DNA from: Micavibrio sp. UBA6147
GTDB lineage: Bacteria; Pseudomonadota; Alphaproteobacteria; Micavibrionales; UBA1664
Assembly: GCA_002423185.1 (NCBI GenBank)
Contig: DIUX01000001.1
Location: forward strand, 392,050-456,049
DNA: 64,000 nt
Direction: 5' to 3'
The position numbers and the translations under genes were made by a program. The notes beneath the pieces are model-generated. The model searched no databases and had not been told where the DNA came from. It worked only from the letters and a program-made list of their open reading frames with translations. Shown here piece by piece: positions 26,269 through 34,155 of the stretch. Numbering within the stretch: position 1 is the stretch's first letter; every line of letters starts with the position of its first letter.

Positions 26269-26427
26269 CTATTGCGCTTGCGGTTCGGCGGTGGGCTCAA
26301 CCGTTTTAAAGGGAATCTCGACCGTTTTTTCTGTTTGACGGACGGAAACATCGCCCATGCCGATATAGAAAAACCCGCCGACAACAGCGGCGCAAAACAG
26401 AGCCATAACAATGATAAAAGTTTTCAT
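26269..26427 (-). CDS. 52-residue single-pass membrane protein (unlisted small ORF)
   Basis: A short reading frame with a good ribosome binding site (AAGGAA, eight bases before ATG 26427) and normal codon use. It encodes MKTFIIVMALFCAAVVGGFF followed by a polar tail of about 30 residues ending PTAEPQAQ. The N-terminal hydrophobic stretch is either a membrane anchor or an uncleaved signal. There is no lipobox cysteine. It lies 84 bp upstream of the large secreted protein gene on the same strand, so the two may share an operon and a cell-envelope role (inferred). Confidence 0.7.
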   Translation of the reverse strand: MKTFIIVMALFCAAVVGGFFYIGMGDVSVRQTEKTVEIPFKTVEPTAEPQAQ

Positions 26428-26471
26428 GACATAATTCCTTCATATGGTGGTGTATGCGGGTGCAATCTGTG

Positions 26472-26514
26472 GCTTGTTATACGAGCGCTTTGGCGAAGCG
26501 CTGATTGAACAAGC
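26472..26514. other. Nested inverted repeat upstream of aroK
   Basis: Two nested perfect stems: GCTTGTT (26472-26478) with AACAAGC (26508-26514), and AGCGCTT (26484-26490) with AAGCGCT (26496-26502). There is no T tract on either side, so it is not a classical terminator. It lies between the divergent small membrane-protein gene and aroK and may be an operator or a structured 5' leader. Confidence 0.5.
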
Positions 26515-26715
26515 TCTATAGCAGGTTAGCAGGCGGGAATAGCTCCGCATAATATGGCAAACAAGCCGACCCGATACATGATGTGTTGTTTTAACCACCA
26601 AACTGTGGTTATTTCAAGCGGTGTGCAGTGAATTATTTTTGAATTATTTTTGAAATGTTTTAATAAATGCCGCAACCGCACGCGTACAGCCCCTGTCCCC
26701 ATAGATGATGAACCA

Positions 26716-27312
26716 ATGACAAACCCTCTGGAAACAGTGCGTTACAAGATAAGAAAGCCCATAACCTTGATCGGCATGATGGGGGTGGGCAAAACGCGTC
26801 TGGGTGTAGAGCTTGCCAAACGCCTCGGCATGGTCTTTATCGACAGCGATACCGAGATCGAACGCGCCGCCGGTTGCACCATTGCCGAAATTTTCGAACA
26901 ATTCGGTGAACAAGCCTTCCGCGACGGTGAACGCCGCGTGATCCGCCGATTGATTGAAAAGAGCAAAATGCCCAAAGTCATCGCCACTGGTGGCGGTGCC
27001 ATCACAACGCCGGAAACCTTGGAACGATTGCACGGTAAGAGCCATTGCCTGTGGCTGTGCGCCCGTGTTGAAACCTTGGTGGATCGTACCGCCCGCAATG
27101 CCCGCCGCCCGCTTTTGAACAACGGCGATCCGGCGCAAATCCTCACCGATTTGTTGGAAAAACGGCGCGATTTATACAACGCCGCCTCCCACGCCGCGAT
27201 TCAAGTGGACGACCAACCCTTAAACCAAACCGTTGACCTGATGCTTGAGGCCTTAAGCGCCCTGATTCTGCAAGAAGACGATGCCCGCCAACCCAAAGAG
27301 GAAACCGCATGA
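26716..27312 (+). CDS. aroK: Shikimate kinase AroK
   Basis: Phosphorylates shikimate at O3 in the chorismate pathway. Walker A is GMMGVGKTR, the shikimate-binding DSDTEIE follows, and GGGAITTPETLE marks the substrate-binding glycine loop. The frame is open to a TTG at 26650, but ATG 26716 gives the normal length of about 198 residues. Its stop codon overlaps the aroB start as ATGA, showing translational coupling. Confidence 0.95.
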   Translation: MTNPLETVRYKIRKPITLIGMMGVGKTRLGVELAKRLGMVFIDSDTEIERAAGCTIAEIFEQFGEQAFRDGERRVIRRLIEKSKMPKVIATGGGAITTPETLERLHGKSHCLWLCARVETLVDRTARNARRPLLNNGDPAQILTDLLEKRRDLYNAASHAAIQVDDQPLNQTVDLMLEALSALILQEDDARQPKEETA

Positions 27313-28496
27313 TTCCGCTCAAAGACTTTGTCAAAGACCGCGACCCTTCTGCAAATCTCACCACGGTTCAAGTTGCCTTGGGCGGGCGCGGATACCCGAT
27401 TTTCATCGGCAACGGCACGTTGGGGCGGCTTGATACATGGCTAAACCCGCTTTTGGACACGTACGGTGATAAGGGGCGCAAAATCGTTGTGATTGCGGAT
27501 GCCGCCGTCATGCCGCTTTACGGGCAAGCCTTGATTGCCGCGATTGAATCCGCCGCATCCCGCCCCATCACCGCCACCCGCATTTTGCCGCAAGGCGAGG
27601 GGGCGAAGAGCTTTGCCGAGCTTGAAAAAACGCTGGATATATTGCTGGGTGCGGGGATTGACCGCGATACTTTGGTTATTGCGCTGGGCGGCGGGGTAAC
27701 GGGCGACCATGCGGGGTTTGCCGCCGCCATTGCTCTGCGCGGCCTTGATTTCGTCCAAATTCCGACCACCTTATTGGCAATGGTCGACAGTTCAGTCGGC
27801 GGCAAGACGGGCGTTAACACCGCTCAAGGAAAAAATCTGGTGGGGAGTTTCTATCAACCGCAATCCGTGGTCATTGACCTTGATGTCTTACAAACCCTGC
27901 CGGATCGTGAATTTCTTGCGGGCTATGCCGAGATTGTGAAATACGCTTTTATCCGCGATGCGGCGTTTTTTGACTGGCTGGATGCCCATAAAGCCGCAAT
28001 TCTCGCCCGCGACCGCGCCGCGCTGATGACCATTATCGCCGCGAGCTGCGCCCACAAGGCCGATGTGGTGGCACAGGACGAAACCGAAACCGGCCTGCGT
28101 GGGTTGCTCAATTTTGGGCATACATTCGCCCATGCTTTTGAAACGCAAAACGCCTATCGCCCGACCTTGCTGCATGGCGAGGCCGTGGCGATAGGCATGG
28201 CGATGGCGTTTGACCTGTCGGTTGCAATGGGGCTGTGTCCCGCCGCCGATGCAAAACGCGCCAAAGACCACATGCGCGATATGGGGCTGTGCCAGAGCCT
28301 TCGCGCCATAGACGGCCTTAGGGATGCGGACGCCGCAACCTATATCAACCACATGCGCAAAGACAAAAAAGTCAAGCAAGGCACGATGCGTTTTATTTTG
28401 GCGCGCGGCATCGGCGATGCATTTATTTGCGGCGATGTTGATGAAATCACCCTTGCGGATGTGCTGGTAAACTCGCTACAACAAGATCAAGCCTAA
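27309..28496 (+). CDS. aroB: 3-dehydroquinate synthase AroB
   Basis: A 395-residue NAD- and metal-dependent enzyme converting DAHP to 3-dehydroquinate. Family landmarks are the NAD-binding loop GGGVTGDHAGFAA, PTTLLAMVDSSVGGKTGVN, and the metal-binding His region NFGHTFAHAFE and LLHGEAVAIGM. The length is slightly long because of the N-terminal lead-in. It is coupled to aroK by a 4-base overlap; the pair is followed by a CorC-type gene in the usual alphaproteobacterial order. Confidence 0.97.
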   Translation: MIPLKDFVKDRDPSANLTTVQVALGGRGYPIFIGNGTLGRLDTWLNPLLDTYGDKGRKIVVIADAAVMPLYGQALIAAIESAASRPITATRILPQGEGAKSFAELEKTLDILLGAGIDRDTLVIALGGGVTGDHAGFAAAIALRGLDFVQIPTTLLAMVDSSVGGKTGVNTAQGKNLVGSFYQPQSVVIDLDVLQTLPDREFLAGYAEIVKYAFIRDAAFFDWLDAHKAAILARDRAALMTIIAASCAHKADVVAQDETETGLRGLLNFGHTFAHAFETQNAYRPTLLHGEAVAIGMAMAFDLSVAMGLCPAADAKRAKDHMRDMGLCQSLRAIDGLRDADAATYINHMRKDKKVKQGTMRFILARGIGDAFICGDVDEITLADVLVNSLQQDQA

Positions 28497-28557
28497 GACT
28501 GAATCAATCACGATCAATCACGGTATTTTCGTAAGAAATCCGGATGGGGAATGCAAA

Positions 28558-29889
28558 ATGGAAACCACGATCACCGAACTGACAACAACCATTGACTGGT
28601 CTTTTTGGATCCCGACTTTGTCGATTGTGGTGTTGATCTTCCTGTCGGCGTTTTTTTCCGGCTCTGAAACCGCGTTGACCGCTGCCTCAAAGGCGCGGAT
28701 GTACGCGTTGGAGAAGGAAGGCAACACCCGCGCCGCCAAGGTCAACAAAATCCGCGAAGAAAAAGAAAAAATGATCGGCGCTTTGTTGCTCGGCAATAAT
28801 CTGGTCAATATTTTGGCCTCCGCCCTTGCGACATCGGTGTTCATTAAAATGGTGGGCGAAACAGGCGTGTTTTACGCCACCGCCATCATGACGATTGTGG
28901 TGTTGATCTTTGCCGAAGTCATGCCCAAAACCTATGCTTTGAAGCACTCCGACTCCTTGGCCATGACCATCGCGCCGATTGTCGCATGGGTCATCAAAAT
29001 TTTCTCTCCGGTCACGCAATTGGTAAGCAAAGTGGTCTTGGGCGTTCTGCGCCTGTTCGGCGCCGACCTTGACGCGGTGAACGAGGATGCGCAGGAAGAA
29101 GAACTGCGCGGCGTCATCGAAATGCATTCCACTTCCGTTGGCAATCAAGGTGTTCAAAACACCGATGAACGCAAAGCCATGCTGCGCTCCATTCTCGACC
29201 TTGCTGAGGTGGAGGTGAGCGAGATCATGACCCATCGCCGCAACGTCCTGACCATCGACCTTGATATGAAGCTATCCGACATTGTCGATACGGTGTTGGA
29301 GAGCTCCTACACACGTATTCCCGTATGGCGCGACAATCCTGATAATATTCTGGGCGTTATTCACGCCAAGCAATTGCTGCGCGAACTCACCCGCGTTGGC
29401 GGCGACTTCAACAAACTCGATATCGCCAAAGTCGCGCTGGAGCCATGGTTCGTACCGGACAGCACCAGCCTGTTTGACCAACTCCAAGCTTTCCGCGAAC
29501 GCAAGGAACATTTCGCTTTGGTCGTCGATGAATACGGCAGCACGATGGGCATCGTCACCTTGGAAGACATCTTGGAGGAAATCGTCGGCGAGATTGACGA
29601 CGAACACGACATCACCGTTCCGGGTGTACGCCTGCAACCGGACGGCAGCTACCTGATCGAAGGCACCGTCACCATCCGCGACCTCAACCGCGCCTTGGAC
29701 TGGAACTTGCCGGACCACGAATACTCGACCTTGGCGGGCTTAATTCTCTATGAATCAAAAATGATCCCTGACGCCGGACAGGCTTTCAGTTTCTATGGCT
29801 TCCGTTTCAAAATCGTCAAACGCCAACGCCATCAAATCAGCCTCATCCGCGTCCACCCCCCCGAAAAACCAAAGGAAGGCGCGGTTTGA
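28558..29889 (+). CDS. HlyC/CorC family membrane protein (CNNM-CBS-transporter-associated domains)
   Basis: A 443-residue protein with three or four N-terminal transmembrane helices of the DUF21/CNNM domain (with FFSGSETALTAASKARM), a CBS pair in the middle (EIMTHRRNVLTID and FALVVDEYGSTMGIVTLEDILEEIVG), and a C-terminal transporter-associated domain. Relatives affect magnesium/cobalt efflux, but function of the membrane type is not fixed. GGGGAA precedes ATG 28558. It is the last conserved gene before the darTG island. Confidence 0.92.
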   Translation: METTITELTTTIDWSFWIPTLSIVVLIFLSAFFSGSETALTAASKARMYALEKEGNTRAAKVNKIREEKEKMIGALLLGNNLVNILASALATSVFIKMVGETGVFYATAIMTIVVLIFAEVMPKTYALKHSDSLAMTIAPIVAWVIKIFSPVTQLVSKVVLGVLRLFGADLDAVNEDAQEEELRGVIEMHSTSVGNQGVQNTDERKAMLRSILDLAEVEVSEIMTHRRNVLTIDLDMKLSDIVDTVLESSYTRIPVWRDNPDNILGVIHAKQLLRELTRVGGDFNKLDIAKVALEPWFVPDSTSLFDQLQAFRERKEHFALVVDEYGSTMGIVTLEDILEEIVGEIDDEHDITVPGVRLQPDGSYLIEGTVTIRDLNRALDWNLPDHEYSTLAGLILYESKMIPDAGQAFSFYGFRFKIVKRQRHQISLIRVHPPEKPKEGAV

Positions 29890-29900
29890 TAACGCGCGCT

Positions 29901-30019
29901 TTCTTTCTTTGTGATCGGCGGCTTGGTTGCTATGATGAGGCCTGAAATAACAAAGGTACGCGTGGCGTGATCCCCGGCAATTACGATCTTCAGGAATATT
30001 ACAACAGCCCGCAAGGGCG
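29901..30019 (+). repeat. Left copy of the direct repeat flanking the darTG island
   Basis: This segment is repeated at 31376-31505. The last 55 bases (29965-30019) are identical to 31451-31505. A further 17 bases (29946-29962) match 31432-31448 with two mismatches between the blocks. Farther left the copies are recognisably related but differ by substitutions and small gaps. The identical block contains the start codon and first 18 codons of the methyltransferase gene that begins at 31453. Confidence 0.9.
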
Positions 30020-30062
30020 TTCTGAACTAATTGAACCTGGACAGTATCTTCTATACAATTAA
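29967..30062 (+). pseudogene. Stub of the methyltransferase gene (first 18 codons only)
   Basis: GTG 29967 begins a frame whose first 17 residues equal those of the intact methyltransferase at 31453 (MIPGNYDLQEYYNSPQG); codon 18 is still Arg, but by CGT instead of CGG. It then runs into island sequence and stops at TAA 30060-30062. It looks like the original 5' end, cut off when the island arrived. The intact gene was re-created from the second copy. It is unlikely to make a functional product. Confidence 0.75.
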
Positions 30063-30110
30063 GCATCAATTTTGCATATTAATCTGTTCGCTATTGATAG
30101 GGAATTTTAC

Positions 30111-30641
30111 ATGACGATAGATCAGCTCATCCAAATTATAGAAAACAGCACCCAACACCGTTACATTTATCACTTCACTGATGAAGCAAACTTTCCTACA
30201 ATCGCTCAGAAGGGATTGCTCTCAAAAGTTCGTATGCGAGAAGAGGGGTTTTGGCCATCTGTTACAGGGGGAAATCAACTAAGCCATCAACTGGATGCAG
30301 AGCGAGGCATAGATCGGTATGTTAGCTTATGTTTTACTCAGAGGCATCCTATGCGGTACACCGCACAAGTGGAGGGAAGATTGCTGAATCCTAGATATCT
30401 CGCGATTAAGCCGGATGCTCTAAAAATTTCTGGCGCCATGATTTCTTTTGATATTGCCAATGCAGCAAGTTCTGTTCTAATTCCTTTGGTTGACGCGCTT
30501 GAGCGGCTTGATAATGAGGTAATTTATCAGCGAACAAATTGGTCAGATCCCGAAGTTCAAAGGCGTTTGAGGGCGGCCGAGAGATACGAAATACTTATAC
30601 CACACCATGTTCCAAGCGATATGATTGTAGGCTTTTACTAA
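30111..30641 (+). CDS. darT: DarT1-like DNA ADP-ribosyltransferase toxin
   Basis: A 176-residue DarT-domain protein. DarT enzymes move ADP-ribose from NAD+ onto bases of single-stranded DNA; DarT1 types modify guanosine and act in phage defence. Visible are the NAD-binding IYHFTDEANFPTIAQKGLLS (about 18-38), the DarT1-like RYVSLCFTQRHPMRY (69-83), and the candidate catalytic glutamate Glu160 in YEILIPHHVPSD. ATG 30111 is chosen for its AGGGAA ribosome binding site; an upstream TTG at 30072 is not credible. The gene is AT-rich against its surroundings. Its stop touches the start of the antitoxin gene. Family assignment is from motif memory, and the exact target base is inferred. Confidence 0.82.
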   Translation: MTIDQLIQIIENSTQHRYIYHFTDEANFPTIAQKGLLSKVRMREEGFWPSVTGGNQLSHQLDAERGIDRYVSLCFTQRHPMRYTAQVEGRLLNPRYLAIKPDALKISGAMISFDIANAASSVLIPLVDALERLDNEVIYQRTNWSDPEVQRRLRAAERYEILIPHHVPSDMIVGFY

Positions 30642-31286
30642 ATGGCAACAAGACCGGTATTTTTTCCAGATTTTACAGGGCGCTATTTGGTTTATGAGCG
30701 CACGTTTGACTTTTCCTGGGCTTCTGGGTTTGCTGAAGTTCAGAAGAAGAAAAACATTGCCGCGTTACATAGGGCTGCAATGCTTAATGGTATTGGTCGA
30801 ATACTAGAGATTTCATCAAAATCATCTGAGAGTATTGGCCAAAGGTTAAGTGCTTTCAGTCTCAAGATCACTTTGAAGGACGGAACATTTCCTCTGGAAA
30901 GCGTCTATCAGGGAGCAAAGGTTTTTGAAAAGGGCGGACCATACATAGAGGTCTTCGAGATGACACCACGAGAGGCGAAGCGTTTTATTAGGAGCGATGA
31001 TCGTGGGCGTCTAATTGGCTTTGAGTTGGAAGGAGAGAAGTATCCATTATCTCCAAAGAATGCATTCTACGATTGGCTTTATATTCGGTCTTTGGAGGCT
31101 CATGCGGAATGGATTAACGAAAATATCAAGTATGATGCTTTCACGGACATAGAATTTAATCCTTCGAAACAGGTCAATTGCCAAGCTAGAGCTTTTGCAG
31201 AATATTTAAGCCTACTCAAAAGAGGCATGTTGCGCGAGGCTGGTGGCGATTTTGAAAAATTCGCTGAAATGCTAAAACCAATCTAA
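30642..31286 (+). CDS. darG: DarG1-like antitoxin with NADAR-type domain
   Basis: A 214-residue protein starting directly after the darT stop. It does not look like the macro-domain DarG2. Its pattern (FPLESVYQGAKVF, then AFYDWLYIRSL, then FTDIEFNPSKQVNCQARAFA) fits the NADAR domain associated with DarT1, which removes ADP-ribose from guanosine in DNA. It would thus neutralise the toxin by reversing its product. It lacks the extra C-terminal DarT-binding region of some antitoxins. AT content is high, like its partner. Recognition rests on recall and operon context, so an alignment is needed. Confidence 0.75.
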   Translation: MATRPVFFPDFTGRYLVYERTFDFSWASGFAEVQKKKNIAALHRAAMLNGIGRILEISSKSSESIGQRLSAFSLKITLKDGTFPLESVYQGAKVFEKGGPYIEVFEMTPREAKRFIRSDDRGRLIGFELEGEKYPLSPKNAFYDWLYIRSLEAHAEWINENIKYDAFTDIEFNPSKQVNCQARAFAEYLSLLKRGMLREAGGDFEKFAEMLKPI

Positions 31287-31375
31287 ACAAATTCTTGAAT
31301 GTGTTTGGCTATGTACAGTTCTCTTTTATTGTCGACTTAACAAGTTTGAGAATTTATAATTTATTAGGCTAATTG

Positions 31376-31505
31376 TTCTTTCTTTGTGATTGGGGGCGGG
31401 GTTGTTATGATGGGGAAGAATATTATAACCCAATAACAAAGGTACGCGCAGCGTGATCCCCGGCAATTACGATCTTCAGGAATATTACAACAGCCCGCAA
31501 GGGCG
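31376..31505 (+). repeat. Right copy of the direct repeat flanking the darTG island
   Basis: The partner of 29901-30019, offset by 1486 bp over the identical block (31451-31505). It carries the working upstream region and start of the methyltransferase gene. The divergence upstream of the identical block suggests the two copies have different histories, as expected if this one came in with the island. Confidence 0.9.
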
Positions 31506-32226
31506 GTTTGTGTTGCGGTGTTTAAAGCGCAAGATTGAGCGCATCTGGCCGGTTGATGAAATGGGCGGTTTGGTGATGGCGGGGTTTGGCTATTGCTTTC
31601 CCTACCTTGACGGGTATCGTGACGAGGCCGAGGTCTTCGCCATGGTTGCGCGCCGCGCGGGGCCGTATCATTGGCCGAACGGTGCCGCAAACCGTGTTGT
31701 CTTGTGCCGCCGCGGAGAATGGCCGTTCCCGAAGGAAAGCATGGATCGCATCCTCGTCATCCATGACGGGGAATATTCATCCGGCTTGCAAGGGTTTCTC
31801 AGCGAAGTCTGGCGCGTGTTAAAGCCCAATGGGCGGTTGCTCATGGTCGTGCCGAACCGTAAGGGCGCGTGGGCGCGGTCGGATCAAAACCCCTTCGGTC
31901 ACGGTGCGCCCTACAGCTTTACCCAAGTCCGCGATGTGCTGCGCGAATGCCATTTCGTTTATGAAGGGGCGCAAGGGGCGCTCCTGACCCCGCCGCTGCG
32001 GCGTCATCTTCCGCTGCGGGCGCTGTCCTTGCTCTGTGAGCCATTGAGCGGCTATTGCCCGTCCATGTCGGGGGTCTATCTTGTGGAGGCGAGCAAGCGC
32101 CTCTATGCCATGCCGCCGGCGGGCAAGACCATCGGGTCGAACATCCGTAAACTCGTCTGGCCTGCGCCCGCCGCTGCGCGTCCTGCAACGGGGTTTAACC
32201 TGACGCCCTACCGCGACAATAAATAA
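31453..32226 (+). CDS. Class I SAM-dependent methyltransferase
   Basis: A 257-residue protein of the Methyltransf_11-like type. The glycine-containing AGFGYCFPYLDGY region occupies the SAM-binding loop, VLCRRGEWPFPKESMDRILV covers the post-II region, and LSEVWRVLKPNGRLLMVVPN is the typical motif near the C-terminal half. Substrate unknown. The start is GTG 31453, and its first 18 codons are duplicated left of the darTG island. The 3' end overlaps the convergent metX-metW gene by 19 bp. Confidence 0.85.
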   Translation: MIPGNYDLQEYYNSPQGRFVLRCLKRKIERIWPVDEMGGLVMAGFGYCFPYLDGYRDEAEVFAMVARRAGPYHWPNGAANRVVLCRRGEWPFPKESMDRILVIHDGEYSSGLQGFLSEVWRVLKPNGRLLMVVPNRKGAWARSDQNPFGHGAPYSFTQVRDVLRECHFVYEGAQGALLTPPLRRHLPLRALSLLCEPLSGYCPSMSGVYLVEASKRLYAMPPAGKTIGSNIRKLVWPAPAAARPATGFNLTPYRDNK

Positions 32227-34049
32227 ACCGCTTGTTCGCCCAGCAAATTATTCAACCGCCCGCCAAAACGGTGGTCTGTCTTTTGCCCTTGTGAGTCAAT
32301 CGTCATGCGCTGGACAATCGTTGCGCCAAGGTCACCGCACAGCGCCTCAAAATCCCGAATGGTGCAAAAGTGAATATTCGGCGTTTCCCACCATGAATAG
32401 GGGATGGTTTCATTGACCGGCATCCGCCCGCCGAACATCAAATGCGACCGCACGCGCCAATGGCCAAAATTAGGAAATGAAACAATGACTTCTTTGCCAA
32501 TGTTAAGAAGTCGGTTCAATGTTTCTGCGGGGTTGTCCATGGCCTGTAGCGTATGGCTCAAAATCGCGTAGTCATAGGTTCGCTCGCCGTAATAATGCAA
32601 GTCGATATTCGCATCGCCCTGAATGACAGACAGTCCATGCCCGACCGCGCTGCGCACCCCGTCCAGCGAGAGTTCCAGCCCAAACCCCGCCGCCTTTTTG
32701 GTTATGGCAAGATAGGCGAGCAAGTCACCTTCGCCGCACCCAATATCCAAAATCCGCGCATTTTCACGCACCATATCGCCGATAATCTGAAAATCGACCC
32801 GCATTTCTTTCGGGCTGATCGCCGGCTGTGCCGCCATGTGCGCGATGTCGGGTGCTGAATGAGCGGCATCTTGAGCCGCGGGTTCATAGAAATCACCAAA
32901 CAACCCAAGCCGCGCCGCGCGTCCCTTCAAAAACCCGTCAAGAACCTCATAAAATTCAGGCTCATCGAGCAAAAACGCATCATGCCCCTTATCGCTCTGA
33001 ATCTCGATGAAGCTCACATTCTTGCCGCCCGCGTTCAAACTATGGACAATGTCGCGGGACTCCGAAGTGGGGAACAGCCAGTCACTCGAAAAACTCACCA
33101 CACAAAACGCCGCATTGGTGGCGGAAAACGCCTTCGCCAGTGACCCGTCATGCTCCGCCGCGAGGTCAAAATAATCCATCGCGCGGGTGATGTATAAATA
33201 GGAATTCGCATCAAACCGGTCAACAAAGCTTGACCCTTGATGGCGCAGGTAACTCTCGACCTGAAAATCGGCGTCAAAGCCGAACGATAAGCCTTCTCGG
33301 TTTTGCAAACTGCGCCCGAATTTGCGGTGTAGGGCGCTCTCCGACAAATAGGTGATATGCGCCACCATCCGCGCCACAGACAAGCCTCGGCGTGGCTGTG
33401 CCTCCACCGCGTATGTGCCGCCGTTCCAATCGGGGTCGGCCATCACGGATTGCCGTCCGACCTCGTGAAACGCGATGTTCTGCGCCGAATGGCGCGGCGC
33501 TGTGGCAATCGGCAAAACCGCGTGCATCATGTCGGGGTAAAGGCTCGCCCATGCAAGGGTCTGCATCCCGCCCATCGACCCGCCAATCACGGCAAAGAGC
33601 TTGCCGATGCCGAGCGCATCAACGAGTTTTTTCTGTGCCTTCACCATGTCGCCGATGGTGATGACGGGGAAATCAATTCCCCACACGCCCGACCCGTCAG
33701 GCTTCATCGAGGATGGCCCCGTGCTGCCCATACAGCCGCCCAAAATATTGCTGCAAATCACGAAATAACGGTCGGTATCAACAACCTTGCCGGCGCCGAC
33801 AAGATTGTCCCACCACCCGTCCTTGCCCGTAACAGGGTGACGTTCGGCGACAAACTGGTCGCCCGTCAAGGCGTGACAGATCATCACGGCATTGCTCTTG
33901 GCGGCATTCAGCGTGCCATAGGTTTGATAGGCGATGCTGTACGCCTCCAGCCTTTGCCCGCTATCCAGCACAAGCGCGTCTTGCTCGCCCTCAAAATGAA
34001 GGATATGTCCGGGTAAATTTTTGCGGTCTTGCAATTTTGGGGCTGTCAT
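32208..34049 (-). CDS. metX: Homoserine O-acetyltransferase MetX fused to MetW
   Basis: A 613-residue fusion. Residues 1-382 are MetX, an alpha/beta hydrolase-fold acyltransferase that activates homoserine for methionine synthesis: nucleophile Ser158 in GGSMGGMQ, Asp323 in SSDWLFP and His356 in GHDAFL. A short Ala-rich linker follows. Residues about 414-613 are MetW, a methyltransferase-like domain with ILDIGCGEGDLL. The two are usually separate neighbours. MetW has been reported to support MetX activity in some proteobacteria, which a fusion would suit. ATG 34049 begins MetX; the open frame further upstream overlaps tyrC and is not credible. No SAM riboswitch was recognised upstream. Confidence 0.93.
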   Translation of the reverse strand: MTAPKLQDRKNLPGHILHFEGEQDALVLDSGQRLEAYSIAYQTYGTLNAAKSNAVMICHALTGDQFVAERHPVTGKDGWWDNLVGAGKVVDTDRYFVICSNILGGCMGSTGPSSMKPDGSGVWGIDFPVITIGDMVKAQKKLVDALGIGKLFAVIGGSMGGMQTLAWASLYPDMMHAVLPIATAPRHSAQNIAFHEVGRQSVMADPDWNGGTYAVEAQPRRGLSVARMVAHITYLSESALHRKFGRSLQNREGLSFGFDADFQVESYLRHQGSSFVDRFDANSYLYITRAMDYFDLAAEHDGSLAKAFSATNAAFCVVSFSSDWLFPTSESRDIVHSLNAGGKNVSFIEIQSDKGHDAFLLDEPEFYEVLDGFLKGRAARLGLFGDFYEPAAQDAAHSAPDIAHMAAQPAISPKEMRVDFQIIGDMVRENARILDIGCGEGDLLAYLAITKKAAGFGLELSLDGVRSAVGHGLSVIQGDANIDLHYYGERTYDYAILSHTLQAMDNPAETLNRLLNIGKEVIVSFPNFGHWRVRSHLMFGGRMPVNETIPYSWWETPNIHFCTIRDFEALCGDLGATIVQRMTIDSQGQKTDHRFGGRLNNLLGEQAVYLLSR

Positions 34050-34155
34050 GGTCTGGTCTTTCGCCGTATAAAGGCCGTTCGAGGATAAAACAGCCCTGAT
34101 GTAGCATCTACGGCATGGCTGCGGCAATAGTAATGTCTTACCAAAATAGGCGGAT

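Noticed and set aside
30072..30110. Upstream TTG start for the DarT-like toxin
   Set aside because: No ribosome binding site at the TTG, while ATG 30111 has AGGGAA at proper spacing and gives the normal domain start.
34050..34155. Possible SAM riboswitch in the metX leader
   Set aside because: The region between tyrC and metX was examined for SAM-II-like features; no convincing conserved core or pseudoknot was recognised.
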